In this document: positions 18,128 to 26,821 of the stretch, piece after piece
How the letters are laid out: every line of letters begins with the position of its first letter
Position numbering within the stretch: the stretch's first letter is position 1
From: Bacteroides sedimenti
GTDB lineage: Bacteria; Bacteroidota; Bacteroidia; Bacteroidales; Bacteroidaceae
Length of the DNA stretch: 64,000 nucleotides
Assembly: GCF_040365225.1 (NCBI RefSeq)
Contig: NZ_AP028055.1
Coordinates: 1,488,001-1,552,000 of the forward strand
Direction of reading: 5' to 3'
Notes under the pieces: generated by a model
The model's input: only the letters and a program-made list of their open reading frames with translations
Told to the model about the DNA's origin: nothing
Database searches by the model: none
Made by a program: the position numbers and the translations under genes

Positions 18128-18163
18128 ATAGCCGAAACCTAATCAAAAACGGGGTTCGGCTAT
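18128..18163 (+). terminator. Terminator after the DUF3127 gene
   Basis: ATAGCCGAA and CC pair with GG and TTCGGCTAT around a short A-rich loop, followed by CATTTTATTTC. It lies 21 nt after the stop. Confidence 0.75.
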
Positions 18164-18235
18164 CATTTTATTTCAAAAATAAAATAAAGTCTAAAAATAT
18201 TTAGAAGATAATACTCTGTTTACAATAAAAAGATA

Positions 18236-18243
18236 TACCTTTG
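18236..18243 (+). promoter_or_regulatory. Putative -7 box (TACCTTTG)
   Basis: TACCTTTG fits the consensus and lies 55 nt before the ATG of the DUF4348 lipoprotein gene. It supports starting that gene at 18299 rather than at the upstream TTG at 18248. Confidence 0.6.
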
Positions 18244-18298
18244 CACGTTGAAAATTTGGATGTTTTTATTATCAGATTCGCAAGTATTGCAGAATAAA

Positions 18299-19147
18299 AT
18301 GAAAAAGATTATTTTAGGCGTTGTTGCCCTCCTTTTACTAGCTTCGTGCAATGGTAAAAAATCAAAGATGGATCCTTTCAAGTCACTGACTAGTATGGTA
18401 GATTCAGTAACAGAGAAAGCCGACACGACAGCCGAAGATTCAACCACTTACACTCCCAGACCGGTAAAAGCCGACGAAACTTTTGATGATTTTATCTATA
18501 GTTTTGCTACCGATCCTGATATGCAGCAAGAAAGAATTCACTTCCCACTCCTTTTTAAAAACGGAAACACTGTTAACAGAATAGAAAGACGGTTCTGGAA
18601 AAAAGACTTTTTATTCACGAGACAAGATTACTATACCATGCTTTTTGATAACGAATCGGACATGGACCTTATGACAGATACTTCACTTAAGTCGGCACAG
18701 TTTGAATGGTACTTCATGAAGGCGAATAAAGTAAAGAAATATCATTTTAAACGTGAAAAAGGTGCATGGATGCTCGGACTTATTGATATTGAACCTATCA
18801 AGAACAATGAAAACGAAAGCTTTATCGAGTTTTTTCATAAGTTTGCATCAGACAGCATATTTCAACGGTCGCGTATTCACGAACCACTTATATTTGTAAC
18901 GACTGATCCGGATGATGATTTTTCAATTCTGGAAACAACCATGGAAATCAATCAGTGGTTTGCATTTGCACCAAAGCTACCTAAAGAAAAACTTTCTAAT
19001 ATCAATTACGGACAAAGCAATTCCGAAAATTCAAATACAAAAATTCTCACGATGAAAGGTTTGGGAAATGGGTTTTCCAACACTCTTTACTTTAAAAGAC
19101 AAGGAAAGCAATGGGAATTTTATAAATTTGAAGACCTGAGCAACTAA
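18299..19147 (+). CDS. DUF4348 family lipoprotein
   Basis: This 282-residue protein has a lipoprotein signal peptide MKKIILGVVALLLLASC with the lipobox Cys at 17, so it should be anchored in the envelope. The mature part carries the DUF4348 repeats: DETFDDFIYSFATDPDMQQERIHFPL and a second copy FIEFFHKFASDSIFQRSRIHEPL about 110 residues later, which points to an internal duplication. The function of the family is unknown. I chose the ATG at 18299 because an upstream TTG would precede the signal peptide. It is monocistronic. Confidence 0.85.
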   Translation: MKKIILGVVALLLLASCNGKKSKMDPFKSLTSMVDSVTEKADTTAEDSTTYTPRPVKADETFDDFIYSFATDPDMQQERIHFPLLFKNGNTVNRIERRFWKKDFLFTRQDYYTMLFDNESDMDLMTDTSLKSAQFEWYFMKANKVKKYHFKREKGAWMLGLIDIEPIKNNENESFIEFFHKFASDSIFQRSRIHEPLIFVTTDPDDDFSILETTMEINQWFAFAPKLPKEKLSNINYGQSNSENSNTKILTMKGLGNGFSNTLYFKRQGKQWEFYKFEDLSN

Positions 19148-19254
19148 CTGCCTCATTGTTCTTATTACTCCGGGAGTTGGCAAAATTAGAATAGCGCCGA
19201 AGTACTCTCTCCTATTTTTTGGGAAATATGTCATGAGGTGTAATCTGATTTTTG

Positions 19255-19262
19255 TATATTTG
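19255..19262 (+). promoter_or_regulatory. Putative -7 box (TATATTTG) of murB
   Basis: TATATTTG lies 19 nt before the murB ATG at 19282, so the leader would be only about 12-15 nt. Confidence 0.6.
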
Positions 19263-19281
19263 CCTACAAATAAAAAGCAAA

Positions 19282-20298
19282 ATGATTACAATAAAAAAAG
19301 AATATTCTCTACTACCCCATAATACCTTCGGACTGGATGTTAAAGCTGACACCTTTATAGAATACACCACAGTCGATGATCTAAAACAAATTCTGGCAGA
19401 CAAAGAAGCATTAGGAAGCTCCTATCTGCACATTGGAAGCGGTAGCAACCTACTGTTTATGACCGATTATAAAGGTACCATCCTTCATTCAGGCATTAAA
19501 GGTATTGAAGTCATTGAAAATAACAGTGACCATGTACTGGTTAAAGCTGGAGCCGGAGTGGAATGGGACGATTTTGTTGCTCATTGCGTATCTCATGAAT
19601 GGGGTGGAGCTGAAAATCTTTCACTAATTCCCGGAGAAGTGGGTGCCAGTGCTGTACAAAACATCGGAGCATACGGTGTTGAAGCTAAAGACCTGATTAC
19701 TCAGGTGGAAGCCATTGAGATTGCAACCGGAAAAGAACGGATATTTACTAACGAAGAGTGTAATTACGCTTATAGACAAAGTATATTCAAATCGGAACTG
19801 AAGGGTAAATACATGATAACTTATGTAACTTACAAATTAAGTAAGCACCCTGTTTTCAATCTGGAATATGGAAATATTAAGTCTGAACTGGCAAAATATA
19901 AAGAAATATCACTGATAACAATACGAGAAGCAATTATTGCTATCCGTAATAGCAAATTACCAGATCCAAAAATTGAAGGAAATGCCGGAAGCTTCTTCAT
20001 GAACCCAATTATCCCACGTACACACTTCCTAGAACTGCAGAAAAAATTCCCTGATATTCCTCATTACGAAATTGATGAAGATCATGTAAAAGTTCCTGCA
20101 GGATGGATGATTGACAAGTGTGGATGGAAAGGAAAAAACCTGGGACACGCCGGAGTACATAGCAAACAAGCTCTGGTTCTCGTTAACAAAGGTGGTGCCA
20201 CCGGCAGCGAGATCGTTGCACTGGCCCGCGAAATACAAGCTTCGGTGAAGAATACATTTAATATCGACATACATCCAGAAGTGATTTTTATTTTATAA
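19282..20298 (+). CDS. murB: UDP-N-acetylenolpyruvoylglucosamine reductase (type I)
   Basis: This 338-residue FAD enzyme reduces UDP-GlcNAc-enolpyruvate to UDP-MurNAc in peptidoglycan synthesis. The FAD-binding part shows HIGSGSNLLF and NIGAYGVE. The catalytic serine block GNAGSFFMNP and the type I C-terminal domain ending IHPEVIFIL are intact. The start at 19282 (MITIKKEYSLLPHNTFG) matches the family N-terminus; the upstream TTG would start inside the promoter. An MBL hydrolase gene follows after 4 nt. Confidence 0.95.
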   Translation: MITIKKEYSLLPHNTFGLDVKADTFIEYTTVDDLKQILADKEALGSSYLHIGSGSNLLFMTDYKGTILHSGIKGIEVIENNSDHVLVKAGAGVEWDDFVAHCVSHEWGGAENLSLIPGEVGASAVQNIGAYGVEAKDLITQVEAIEIATGKERIFTNEECNYAYRQSIFKSELKGKYMITYVTYKLSKHPVFNLEYGNIKSELAKYKEISLITIREAIIAIRNSKLPDPKIEGNAGSFFMNPIIPRTHFLELQKKFPDIPHYEIDEDHVKVPAGWMIDKCGWKGKNLGHAGVHSKQALVLVNKGGATGSEIVALAREIQASVKNTFNIDIHPEVIFIL

Positions 20299-20302
20299 AC
20301 TC

Positions 20303-21061
20303 ATGGAAATTACTATCTTAGGAAGCGGCACATCAACAGGGGTTCCAGAAGTGGGTTGCACCTGTCCGGTTTGTACTTCTTCAGACCCACACGACAACAG
20401 ACTCAGAGCTTCTGCCCTGGTTCAAACCAAAGGGGTAAATATTTTAATTGATTGCGGCCCCGACTTCAGAGAGCAGATGCTTCATTATAAATACGCACGC
20501 ATTGATGGTGTGCTTATTACTCACGAGCACTATGATCACGTAGGAGGAATTGACGATCTGCGGCCATTTTGCCGTTTCGGAGAAGTTCCGCTTTATACAG
20601 AAGAATTCACAGCTAACCGATTACGTACCCGCTTGCCATATTGCTTTGCTGAACATAAATATCCAGGTATACCACAAATTTCAATTACCAACGTCAAATC
20701 GGATGAACCTTTCTGTATAAAAGAGGTTGAGATACACCCGATCCGTGTCTATCACGGCAAGTTCCCTATTCTTGGATACCGGATTGGAAAAATGGCCTAC
20801 ATTACTGATATGCTCACTATGCCAGACGAAGAGTACAAAAAATTGAAGGGGCTGGATTGTCTGATTATGAATGCATTAAGAGAAGAACCACATATTACGC
20901 ATCAAAACCTGGAACAGGCCATCGAGAACGCCCGCCGCATCGGCGCAAAGCAAACCTGGTTTATACATATGAGTCATCACATGGGATTACATGCTGAAGT
21001 CGAAAAAAATCTTCCGGAAAACATGTATTTTGCATATGATAGACTTGTGATTAAACCTTGA
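20303..21061 (+). CDS. MBL-fold metal-dependent hydrolase, PhnP-like
   Basis: This 252-residue protein has an N-terminal Cys motif GCTCPVC typical of PhnP-like phosphodiesterases, then the metallo-beta-lactamase motif HEHYDH at 74-79 and further metal ligands in ITDM and HMSHHMG. PhnP members cleave cyclic phosphodiesters; the substrate here is unknown and no phosphonate genes are nearby. The gene is 4 nt after murB and probably cotranscribed. Confidence 0.88.
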   Translation: MEITILGSGTSTGVPEVGCTCPVCTSSDPHDNRLRASALVQTKGVNILIDCGPDFREQMLHYKYARIDGVLITHEHYDHVGGIDDLRPFCRFGEVPLYTEEFTANRLRTRLPYCFAEHKYPGIPQISITNVKSDEPFCIKEVEIHPIRVYHGKFPILGYRIGKMAYITDMLTMPDEEYKKLKGLDCLIMNALREEPHITHQNLEQAIENARRIGAKQTWFIHMSHHMGLHAEVEKNLPENMYFAYDRLVIKP

Positions 21062-21137
21062 GCACTTTTTTACGTCAAAAGAATATAAGTTTTGATCAGG
21101 ACTATATTTCTTTTGTATAACTAAAAAAGACGTAAAA

Positions 21138-21638
21138 ATGAAAACAAAGTTATTTATGGTATTGACCATCATCATGATGGGAGTATGCACTTCACTACAA
21201 GCTCAAAATCAACAGAAAAAAGAGCGTACATTTCCTGGCGAAAGAATGATAAAAGAGCTAAATCTGTCCGACAAACAGGTTGCTGACCTCAAAAAAGCCG
21301 ATTCGGATATTACGGTTCAGATGAAGGCTATTCGCGATCAAAGAGAGAACTCCAGAAAAGAAATGAAGGAATCACTCGAAAAAATCAAGGATTCAAGAAG
21401 AGAAATGTTCAAAAAGAGCCTGACAACCGAACAGTATATTAAATTTCTTGAACTGGAAGTTGACAGACTGCAGAAAATGGTCGGCAAAAGAGCGCATATG
21501 CAACAAAGAATGCAAATGCAACACAGGTTTAATGCACGCCAACTTAAAGAGGTAAAAGAATCAGCTCCAAAACAAGAAAAAGCCGCCGGTACTGAAAATC
21601 AGAACAAGGTAGAAAAAAAGGGAACGGTTAAAAAATAG
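21138..21638 (+). CDS. CpxP/Spy-like periplasmic protein (copy 1)
   Basis: This 166-residue protein has a signal peptide (1-22, ending LQAQ) and a helical, Lys/Gln/Met-rich mature part. The segment FPGERMIKELNLSDKQVADLKKADSDI matches the DUF4890 / LTxxQ-type pattern of Spy and CpxP, small periplasmic chaperones induced by envelope stress. Residues 115-135 are Met/Gln-rich (HMQQRMQMQHR), which could bind metal but this is speculative. A paralogue follows at 21820. Confidence 0.75.
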   Translation: MKTKLFMVLTIIMMGVCTSLQAQNQQKKERTFPGERMIKELNLSDKQVADLKKADSDITVQMKAIRDQRENSRKEMKESLEKIKDSRREMFKKSLTTEQYIKFLELEVDRLQKMVGKRAHMQQRMQMQHRFNARQLKEVKESAPKQEKAAGTENQNKVEKKGTVKK

Positions 21639-21819
21639 ATCAACCTCCTGCTATGGCAATAGCTCTTCTATAAAGAGTTACGAAAAAGTAAAATCTATCA
21701 GCACTCGCTAAAAATTAATCTGAAAACAATTAAACCATGAACTTATTTTTATGTCAAAACGGTATATCTATAGCCGAAGTTATAATCAGTTCTATTGTTT
21801 AATTTAAAATTTGAAGTAT

Positions 21820-22245
21820 ATGAAAACAAAATTCTATTTAATGCTGGCTTTTCTGCTGACAAGTGTATGTGTATCATTACATGCTCAGGATCAACCAAGG
21901 AAAGCTCAGGTATTTCCCGGTGAAAAAATGATCAAAGAGCTTAAACTGACCGACCAACAGGTGGCTGATCTTAAAAAAGGTGATGCAGACATAAGAACTC
22001 AGATGCAATCCCTTCGCGATCAGAATCTGCCAAGAGAAGAGAGAAGAGCAGCTATGGAGAAACTGAGAACCTCACGTGATGAAATGATTAAGAAAATTCT
22101 GACCGCAGAGCAATACAAGGCTTACGTTGAAATGAGGCAAAAACAGGAAAATAGAAGACAAATGCAAGGGAGACCTGACGGACCAAGAAATGACGGTGGG
22201 TTTGGGCCTGGCAATGGAGGTGGCTTACGTCCTGATGGTGAATAA
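21820..22245 (+). CDS. CpxP/Spy-like periplasmic protein (copy 2)
   Basis: This 141-residue paralogue of the preceding protein has a signal peptide ending LHAQ, then FPGEKMIKELKLTDQQVADLKKGDADI and KIRTQ-like helices, and a Gly/Pro/Asp-rich flexible tail (about 115-141). The ATG at 21820 fits the signal peptide better than the TTG at 21811. The two copies share the core but differ in the tail (Lys/Gln versus Gly/Asp), indicating a tandem duplication with divergence. A terminator follows. Confidence 0.78.
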   Translation: MKTKFYLMLAFLLTSVCVSLHAQDQPRKAQVFPGEKMIKELKLTDQQVADLKKGDADIRTQMQSLRDQNLPREERRAAMEKLRTSRDEMIKKILTAEQYKAYVEMRQKQENRRQMQGRPDGPRNDGGFGPGNGGGLRPDGE

Positions 22246-22276
22246 GAATAAGCACTATCTGCATGTAATATATAAG

Positions 22277-22312
22277 AAGAGGGAGAATATCAATTAAAGA
22301 TTTCTCCCTCTT
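22277..22312 (+). terminator. Terminator after the CpxP-like pair
   Basis: AAGAGGGAGAA (22277-22287) pairs with TTCTCCCTCTT (22302-22312), followed by TTATTTTG. Confidence 0.88.
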
Positions 22313-22404
22313 TTATTTTGTCTCATCTGAAAAGCAAATCAAAAAAATCCTATCATTAGAATATTTATTCTTCTTTTCAGACTAGATTTTTTGTTGCTCT
22401 TAAA

Positions 22405-23358
22405 TTAAATATTTCTAGCTCTTAATTTTTCAATCATGTCAATAGTCATAGTCGATAAATCGTACTGAGGTTTCCAGTCCCATTCTTCGCGTGCACAAGT
22501 GTCATCCAGACTATCTGGCCAGCTATCGGCAATAGATTGTTTCAATGGATCTACATTATATTCCATTTCAAAAGATGGAATGTGTTTCTTGATTTCTGCA
22601 AAAATCTGTTCCGGAGAGAAGCTCATGGCAGCAATATTGAATGCATTGCGATGTACAAGTCTGGAAGCATCAGCCTCCATCAAAGAAATAGCAGCATTCA
22701 ACGCATCGGGCATATACATCATATCCATCAAAGTACCTTCTTTAATAGGGCAGATGAATTTTTCACCCTTTACTGCCGAATAATAGATATCCACAGCATA
22801 ATCGGTCGTTCCTCCTCCCGGAGGTGTTACGTTGGAGATAATCCCAGGGAAACGAACTGCGCGAGTATCTACTCCGTATTTGTGAAAATAATAATCGCTC
22901 ACAAGCTCTGTAGTTACTTTCGTAACTCCGTACATCGTTGTTGGACGTTGAACAGTATCTTGAGGAGTTTTAACGTGAGGAGTTGAAGGTCCGAAAGAAC
23001 CAATTGAGCTGGGGGTGAAAACGGCACAGTTGTGTTCGCGAGCAATTTCAAGAATATTAAGCAATCCGTTAATACCAATATTCCACGCAAGCATGGGTTT
23101 GCTTTCTGCCACTACAGAAAGAAGTGCTGCAAGATTATAGATTGTATCAATCTTGTATTTTTCCACAACCGCTGAAATCATTTCTTTGTCAGTTACATCA
23201 GCTAACTCGGCTGGTCCTGAATCACGCAACTCCCCCTGAGGTGGAGCACTTGCAATATAACCTGCAACCACATGTTCATTTCCATACCGTTTTCGTAACT
23301 CCATCGTGAGTTCAGACCCGATTTGTCCGGTGGCACCCACTACCAAAATGTTCTTCAT
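22405..23358 (-). CDS. L-threonine 3-dehydrogenase, SDR/epimerase type
   Basis: This 317-residue protein has an NAD-binding Rossmann start ILVVGATGQIGSEL and the extended-SDR catalytic Tyr/Lys in the MYGVTKV block, with FTPSSIGSFGP before it. The short-chain type of threonine dehydrogenase, known from Bacteroidetes relatives, oxidises L-threonine to 2-amino-3-ketobutyrate. The divergent neighbour encodes the enzyme that uses this product, which strongly supports the assignment over a generic epimerase. Confidence 0.9.
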   Translation of the reverse strand: MKNILVVGATGQIGSELTMELRKRYGNEHVVAGYIASAPPQGELRDSGPAELADVTDKEMISAVVEKYKIDTIYNLAALLSVVAESKPMLAWNIGINGLLNILEIAREHNCAVFTPSSIGSFGPSTPHVKTPQDTVQRPTTMYGVTKVTTELVSDYYFHKYGVDTRAVRFPGIISNVTPPGGGTTDYAVDIYYSAVKGEKFICPIKEGTLMDMMYMPDALNAAISLMEADASRLVHRNAFNIAAMSFSPEQIFAEIKKHIPSFEMEYNVDPLKQSIADSWPDSLDDTCAREEWDWKPQYDLSTMTIDMIEKLRARNI

Positions 23359-23534
23359 TGTGTTTATTATTTAAATTTGTTAGAATTGGACTGCAAAATA
23401 AATATATTTTTTTAATAACTAGAACAAAAAGATTGTTTATTCAAAAAAAATAATGATTTTTGTATCGTAAATCACTAAGACCATAAATGGTGGCCTAAAA
23501 AAACATACAAAAGTAACTTTTTTAAAAACAAATC

Positions 23535-24722
23535 ATGTACAACAAAATGAAAGATTACCTCAGTAATACAATTACTGAGATTAAAGAGGCAGGACTCTAC
23601 AAAGAAGAAAGATTAATTGAGAGTGCACAGCAAGCTGCAATTAACGTTAACGGAAAAGAAGTACTCAACTTTTGTGCAAACAACTACCTGGGATTATCAA
23701 ATAATCCACGATTAATCGAGGCTGCAAAAGAGATGATGGACAAGCGCGGATATGGGATGTCTTCAGTGCGTTTCATCTGCGGAACTCAAGACATTCACAA
23801 AGAGCTGGAAGCTGCTATCTCAGAATATTTCCAGACAGAAGACACCATTCTTTATGCTGCTTGCTTTGATGCCAACGGTGGTGTATTCGAACCTTTGTTC
23901 GGTCAAGAAGACGCAATCATCTCCGACTCATTGAACCATGCATCTATCATCGATGGTGTAAGACTCTGCAAGGCAAAACGCTATCGCTATGCCAACGCAG
24001 ACATGGCTGATCTGGAAAGATGCCTAATTGAAGCACAGGAACAACGTTTCCGCATCATTGTTACTGATGGTGTGTTCTCTATGGACGGAAATGTAGCTCC
24101 AATGGACAAGATTTGCGAACTAGCCGAGAAATATGACGCTCTGGTTATGGTGGACGAATGCCACTCTGCAGGTGTGGTTGGTAAAACAGGACATGGTGTT
24201 AACGAACAATTCAACACTTACGGCCATATTGATATTCTAACAGGAACTTTAGGTAAAGCATTTGGTGGAGCGATTGGTGGATTTACAACTGGTCGCAAAG
24301 AGATTATCGACATTCTTCGTCAACGCTCACGTCCTTATCTTTTCTCTAACTCTATTCCACCAGCAGTTATTGGTGCCAGTCTTGAAGTTTTCAAGATGTT
24401 GAAAGAGAGCAACTCTCTACACGATAAACTGGTTGAAAATGTTACTTATTTCCGCACTAAGATGATGGAAGCAGGATTCGATATCAAGCCAACTCAGAGT
24501 GCCATTTGTGCAGTAATGCTTTACGATGCTAAGTTGTCACAGCAATATGCTGCCAAGTTACAGGAAGAAGGTATTTACGTAACAGGATTCTATTACCCGG
24601 TTGTTCCAAAAGATCAGGCCAGAATACGCGTTCAACTCTCTGCCGGTCACGACAAAGAGCATCTTGACAGATGTATCGCAGCTTTCATTAAAGTTGGAAA
24701 AGAATTAGGTGTATTGAAATAA
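23535..24722 (+). CDS. kbl: Glycine C-acetyltransferase (2-amino-3-ketobutyrate CoA ligase)
   Basis: This 395-residue PLP enzyme of the alpha-oxoamine synthase family cleaves 2-amino-3-ketobutyrate with CoA to glycine and acetyl-CoA. The PLP lysine is Lys241 in GTLGKAFGGAIGG. Other marks are FCANNYLGLS, DSLNHASIIDG and VDECHSAGVVG. The length matches E. coli Kbl. It is divergent from the threonine dehydrogenase gene across 176 nt, so the two genes form a threonine-to-glycine route. An imperfect ACCAT-AA-ATGGT element lies between them at 23480-23491. Confidence 0.95.
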   Translation: MYNKMKDYLSNTITEIKEAGLYKEERLIESAQQAAINVNGKEVLNFCANNYLGLSNNPRLIEAAKEMMDKRGYGMSSVRFICGTQDIHKELEAAISEYFQTEDTILYAACFDANGGVFEPLFGQEDAIISDSLNHASIIDGVRLCKAKRYRYANADMADLERCLIEAQEQRFRIIVTDGVFSMDGNVAPMDKICELAEKYDALVMVDECHSAGVVGKTGHGVNEQFNTYGHIDILTGTLGKAFGGAIGGFTTGRKEIIDILRQRSRPYLFSNSIPPAVIGASLEVFKMLKESNSLHDKLVENVTYFRTKMMEAGFDIKPTQSAICAVMLYDAKLSQQYAAKLQEEGIYVTGFYYPVVPKDQARIRVQLSAGHDKEHLDRCIAAFIKVGKELGVLK

Positions 24723-24726
24723 TCGC

Positions 24727-25482
24727 ATGAAAATCTTATATTATATCTACCAAATTTGCGTTGCACTTCCCATACTTCTGGTATTGACAATCCTTACCGC
24801 GCTGACCACAACTGTGGGATGCACATTGGGGAGTGCCCATTTTTGGGGGTATCATCCTGGTAAAATCTGGTCAAAGTTGATCTGTTTTTTTCTTTTAATC
24901 CGCGTTGAAGTCAAAGGACGTGAGAATTTGAGAGAAAAAACTTCATATGTCTTTGTTGCCAACCATCAAGGATCATTTGATATATTCCTTATATATGGTT
25001 ATCTGGGAAGAAATTTTAAGTGGATGATGAAAAAAGGGATTCGCAAGATTCTTTTTGTAGGAAAAGCCTGTGAAGAGGCTGGTCATATCTTCGTTGACAG
25101 AAGTGGTCCTAAAAAGGTACTGGAAACAATTAGAAAAGCGAAAGCCAGTCTTACCGAAGGGACTTCCGTTGTTGTTTTTCCGGAAGGTTCACGAAGCTTT
25201 ACCGGCCACATGGGATATTTCAAAAAAGGAGCATTTCAGTTGGCTGATGACTTGCAGCTAGCTGTGGTTCCTCTAACCATTGACGGTTCATTTGAGATTC
25301 TTCCCCGAACAGGTAAATGGATTCATCCTCATAAAATGACACTCACGATTCACAAACCAATTCCTCCAAAAGGAAAAGGGTTAATAAATATCCAGGAAAC
25401 ACTGGAGGAATCATATCAGGTAATTGAAAGTGCTCTCCCTGAAAAACATAAAGGGATGGTAATCAATCCGGATCAGGATTAA
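24727..25482 (+). CDS. plsC: 1-acylglycerol-3-phosphate acyltransferase, PlsC family
   Basis: This 251-residue enzyme acylates lysophosphatidic acid to phosphatidic acid. An N-terminal hydrophobic segment (1-30) should anchor it to the inner membrane. The HX4D catalytic motif is NHQGSFD (His80, Asp85), and the glycerol-phosphate-binding motif FPEGSR is at 151-156. It starts 4 nt after kbl, so it is cotranscribed, although no pathway link is evident. Confidence 0.92.
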   Translation: MKILYYIYQICVALPILLVLTILTALTTTVGCTLGSAHFWGYHPGKIWSKLICFFLLIRVEVKGRENLREKTSYVFVANHQGSFDIFLIYGYLGRNFKWMMKKGIRKILFVGKACEEAGHIFVDRSGPKKVLETIRKAKASLTEGTSVVVFPEGSRSFTGHMGYFKKGAFQLADDLQLAVVPLTIDGSFEILPRTGKWIHPHKMTLTIHKPIPPKGKGLINIQETLEESYQVIESALPEKHKGMVINPDQD

Positions 25483-25658
25483 GAGTCTGTTTAAATCTCC
25501 AAATATAATTTGTACAGATTCATTTGCTCTAAAATATTTTTGTTTGCTAAGGCCTTATATGAGAAAAATAACAGGCATATCACCGCTTGGCAATATGTTG
25601 AATATAGGAAAACAAAATAAAGAAAGAGCAAAAGTAAACAGTCTCAAAGATTTAAAAA

Positions 25659-26423
25659 TTAGTTTGCAGAAGCAGCAGGCCTTGATACCATCGAAGCCTG
25701 CTGTTCTGCATTATGCTGCATAATTTGATACTCTTGAATTGATTGCATATTCTCATGCGCCTTTGTTACATATTCTTTAATCAAAGGATTATTTTTAAAG
25801 CAATTAGGCGAACTCTTAACAATATCTTCCATAGCAGGTGTCATCAACGGATAAGGGAAATTACTGCACATCATCATAAAAACACCCGGTCCTAAAACAT
25901 TCTCGTAGTTTTCGCAAATAAACGACTTGACATAGGCATTCATTTCTGTCATCAGTTTGTCGCTCTCTTTGGCCATCTGTTTCTTGATCACTTCAGGATC
26001 TACTCCGTCGAGAATCATCTTTGCTTCTTTTCTTCCCAACTCTTCAACTCTCGTATCCATCGACGCTTTTTTGTCAACAAAAGCATATAATTTATCATTC
26101 AACGGAGTACCCTTTACAGTCAGTTTAGTATTAGAAATCGAAATTTCGATATTCCCTCCCTCAAGTACCATAGGCATTATGTTCTCATCATCCATGAACA
26201 GAGATACCAACTGAACAGAATCCAGACTTCCTTTCATTGAGAACTCTCCATGAATAACCTCAGCCGAATCAACAGTTACCCACTGTCCATTATGAGATGT
26301 TTTAAGATAGAGCATCTTTCCATCCAGACTTGACACAGAAGAAACACCTGTTACTTTATAGCTCTTACTGCAAGAAGTCAATGCCAAAATAAAAAGAATC
26401 AAAGAAGAGTAGAACTTAATCAT
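25659..26423 (-). CDS. DUF4369 domain lipoprotein
   Basis: This 254-residue protein has a lipoprotein signal peptide ending ALTSC (Cys18). Residues 20-125 match DUF4369, the N-terminal domain of many Bacteroides TlpA-like proteins (LDGKMLYLKTSHNGQWVTVDSAEVIHGEFSMKG). There is no thioredoxin domain: the rest is helical and ends in a Gln/Ala-rich tail. The function is unknown. It has its own -7 box (TACATTTG, minus strand, 26467-26474). Confidence 0.85.
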   Translation of the reverse strand: MIKFYSSLILFILALTSCSKSYKVTGVSSVSSLDGKMLYLKTSHNGQWVTVDSAEVIHGEFSMKGSLDSVQLVSLFMDDENIMPMVLEGGNIEISISNTKLTVKGTPLNDKLYAFVDKKASMDTRVEELGRKEAKMILDGVDPEVIKKQMAKESDKLMTEMNAYVKSFICENYENVLGPGVFMMMCSNFPYPLMTPAMEDIVKSSPNCFKNNPLIKEYVTKAHENMQSIQEYQIMQHNAEQQASMVSRPAASAN

Positions 26424-26466
26424 ATTCTGTCTAAATATTTAAAACCTTTGTTATTTATTAGTGTGG

Positions 26467-26474
26467 CAAATGTA
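26467..26474 (-). promoter_or_regulatory. Putative -7 box (TACATTTG) of the DUF4369 gene
   Basis: The minus-strand TACATTTG fits TAnnTTTG and lies 43 nt upstream of the DUF4369 ATG. The remaining divergent gap to 26783 is AT-rich with no visible gene. Confidence 0.55.
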
Positions 26475-26783
26475 ACACCAATAATTTAGTCGAAGAAACA
26501 TTTTATTATAATTTAAAACTTTTGTCGATATAATTCTTTCTCCCAATCTGAAAATTAACTCAAAAATGGATTCGTTTACTCCATTTACACATTCTGTAAT
26601 AGAACATTAAAAGCTAATATCTGAAATTTTTCAAAATAAATAATTCTCGTCCTTAATTAGTAAAAAGATTCTTCCCAGACATTTCATTACAATAAAAAAT
26701 CAGGAGAAAAAATAATGAAATATAAAATTCTCTATTTCGCATCAAGTTGTGAAATAGATTAAAGAATGTATAAATATTAATTA

Positions 26784-26791
26784 TATCTTTG
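26784..26791 (+). promoter_or_regulatory. Putative -7 box (TATCTTTG) of the dpp7-dpp11 operon
   Basis: TATCTTTG lies 30 nt upstream of the dpp7 ATG. No separate promoter is seen before dpp11, so both peptidase genes probably share this one. Confidence 0.6.
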
Positions 26792-26821
26792 CAAAAATAT
26801 CAATGACTAAATATTAATTGC

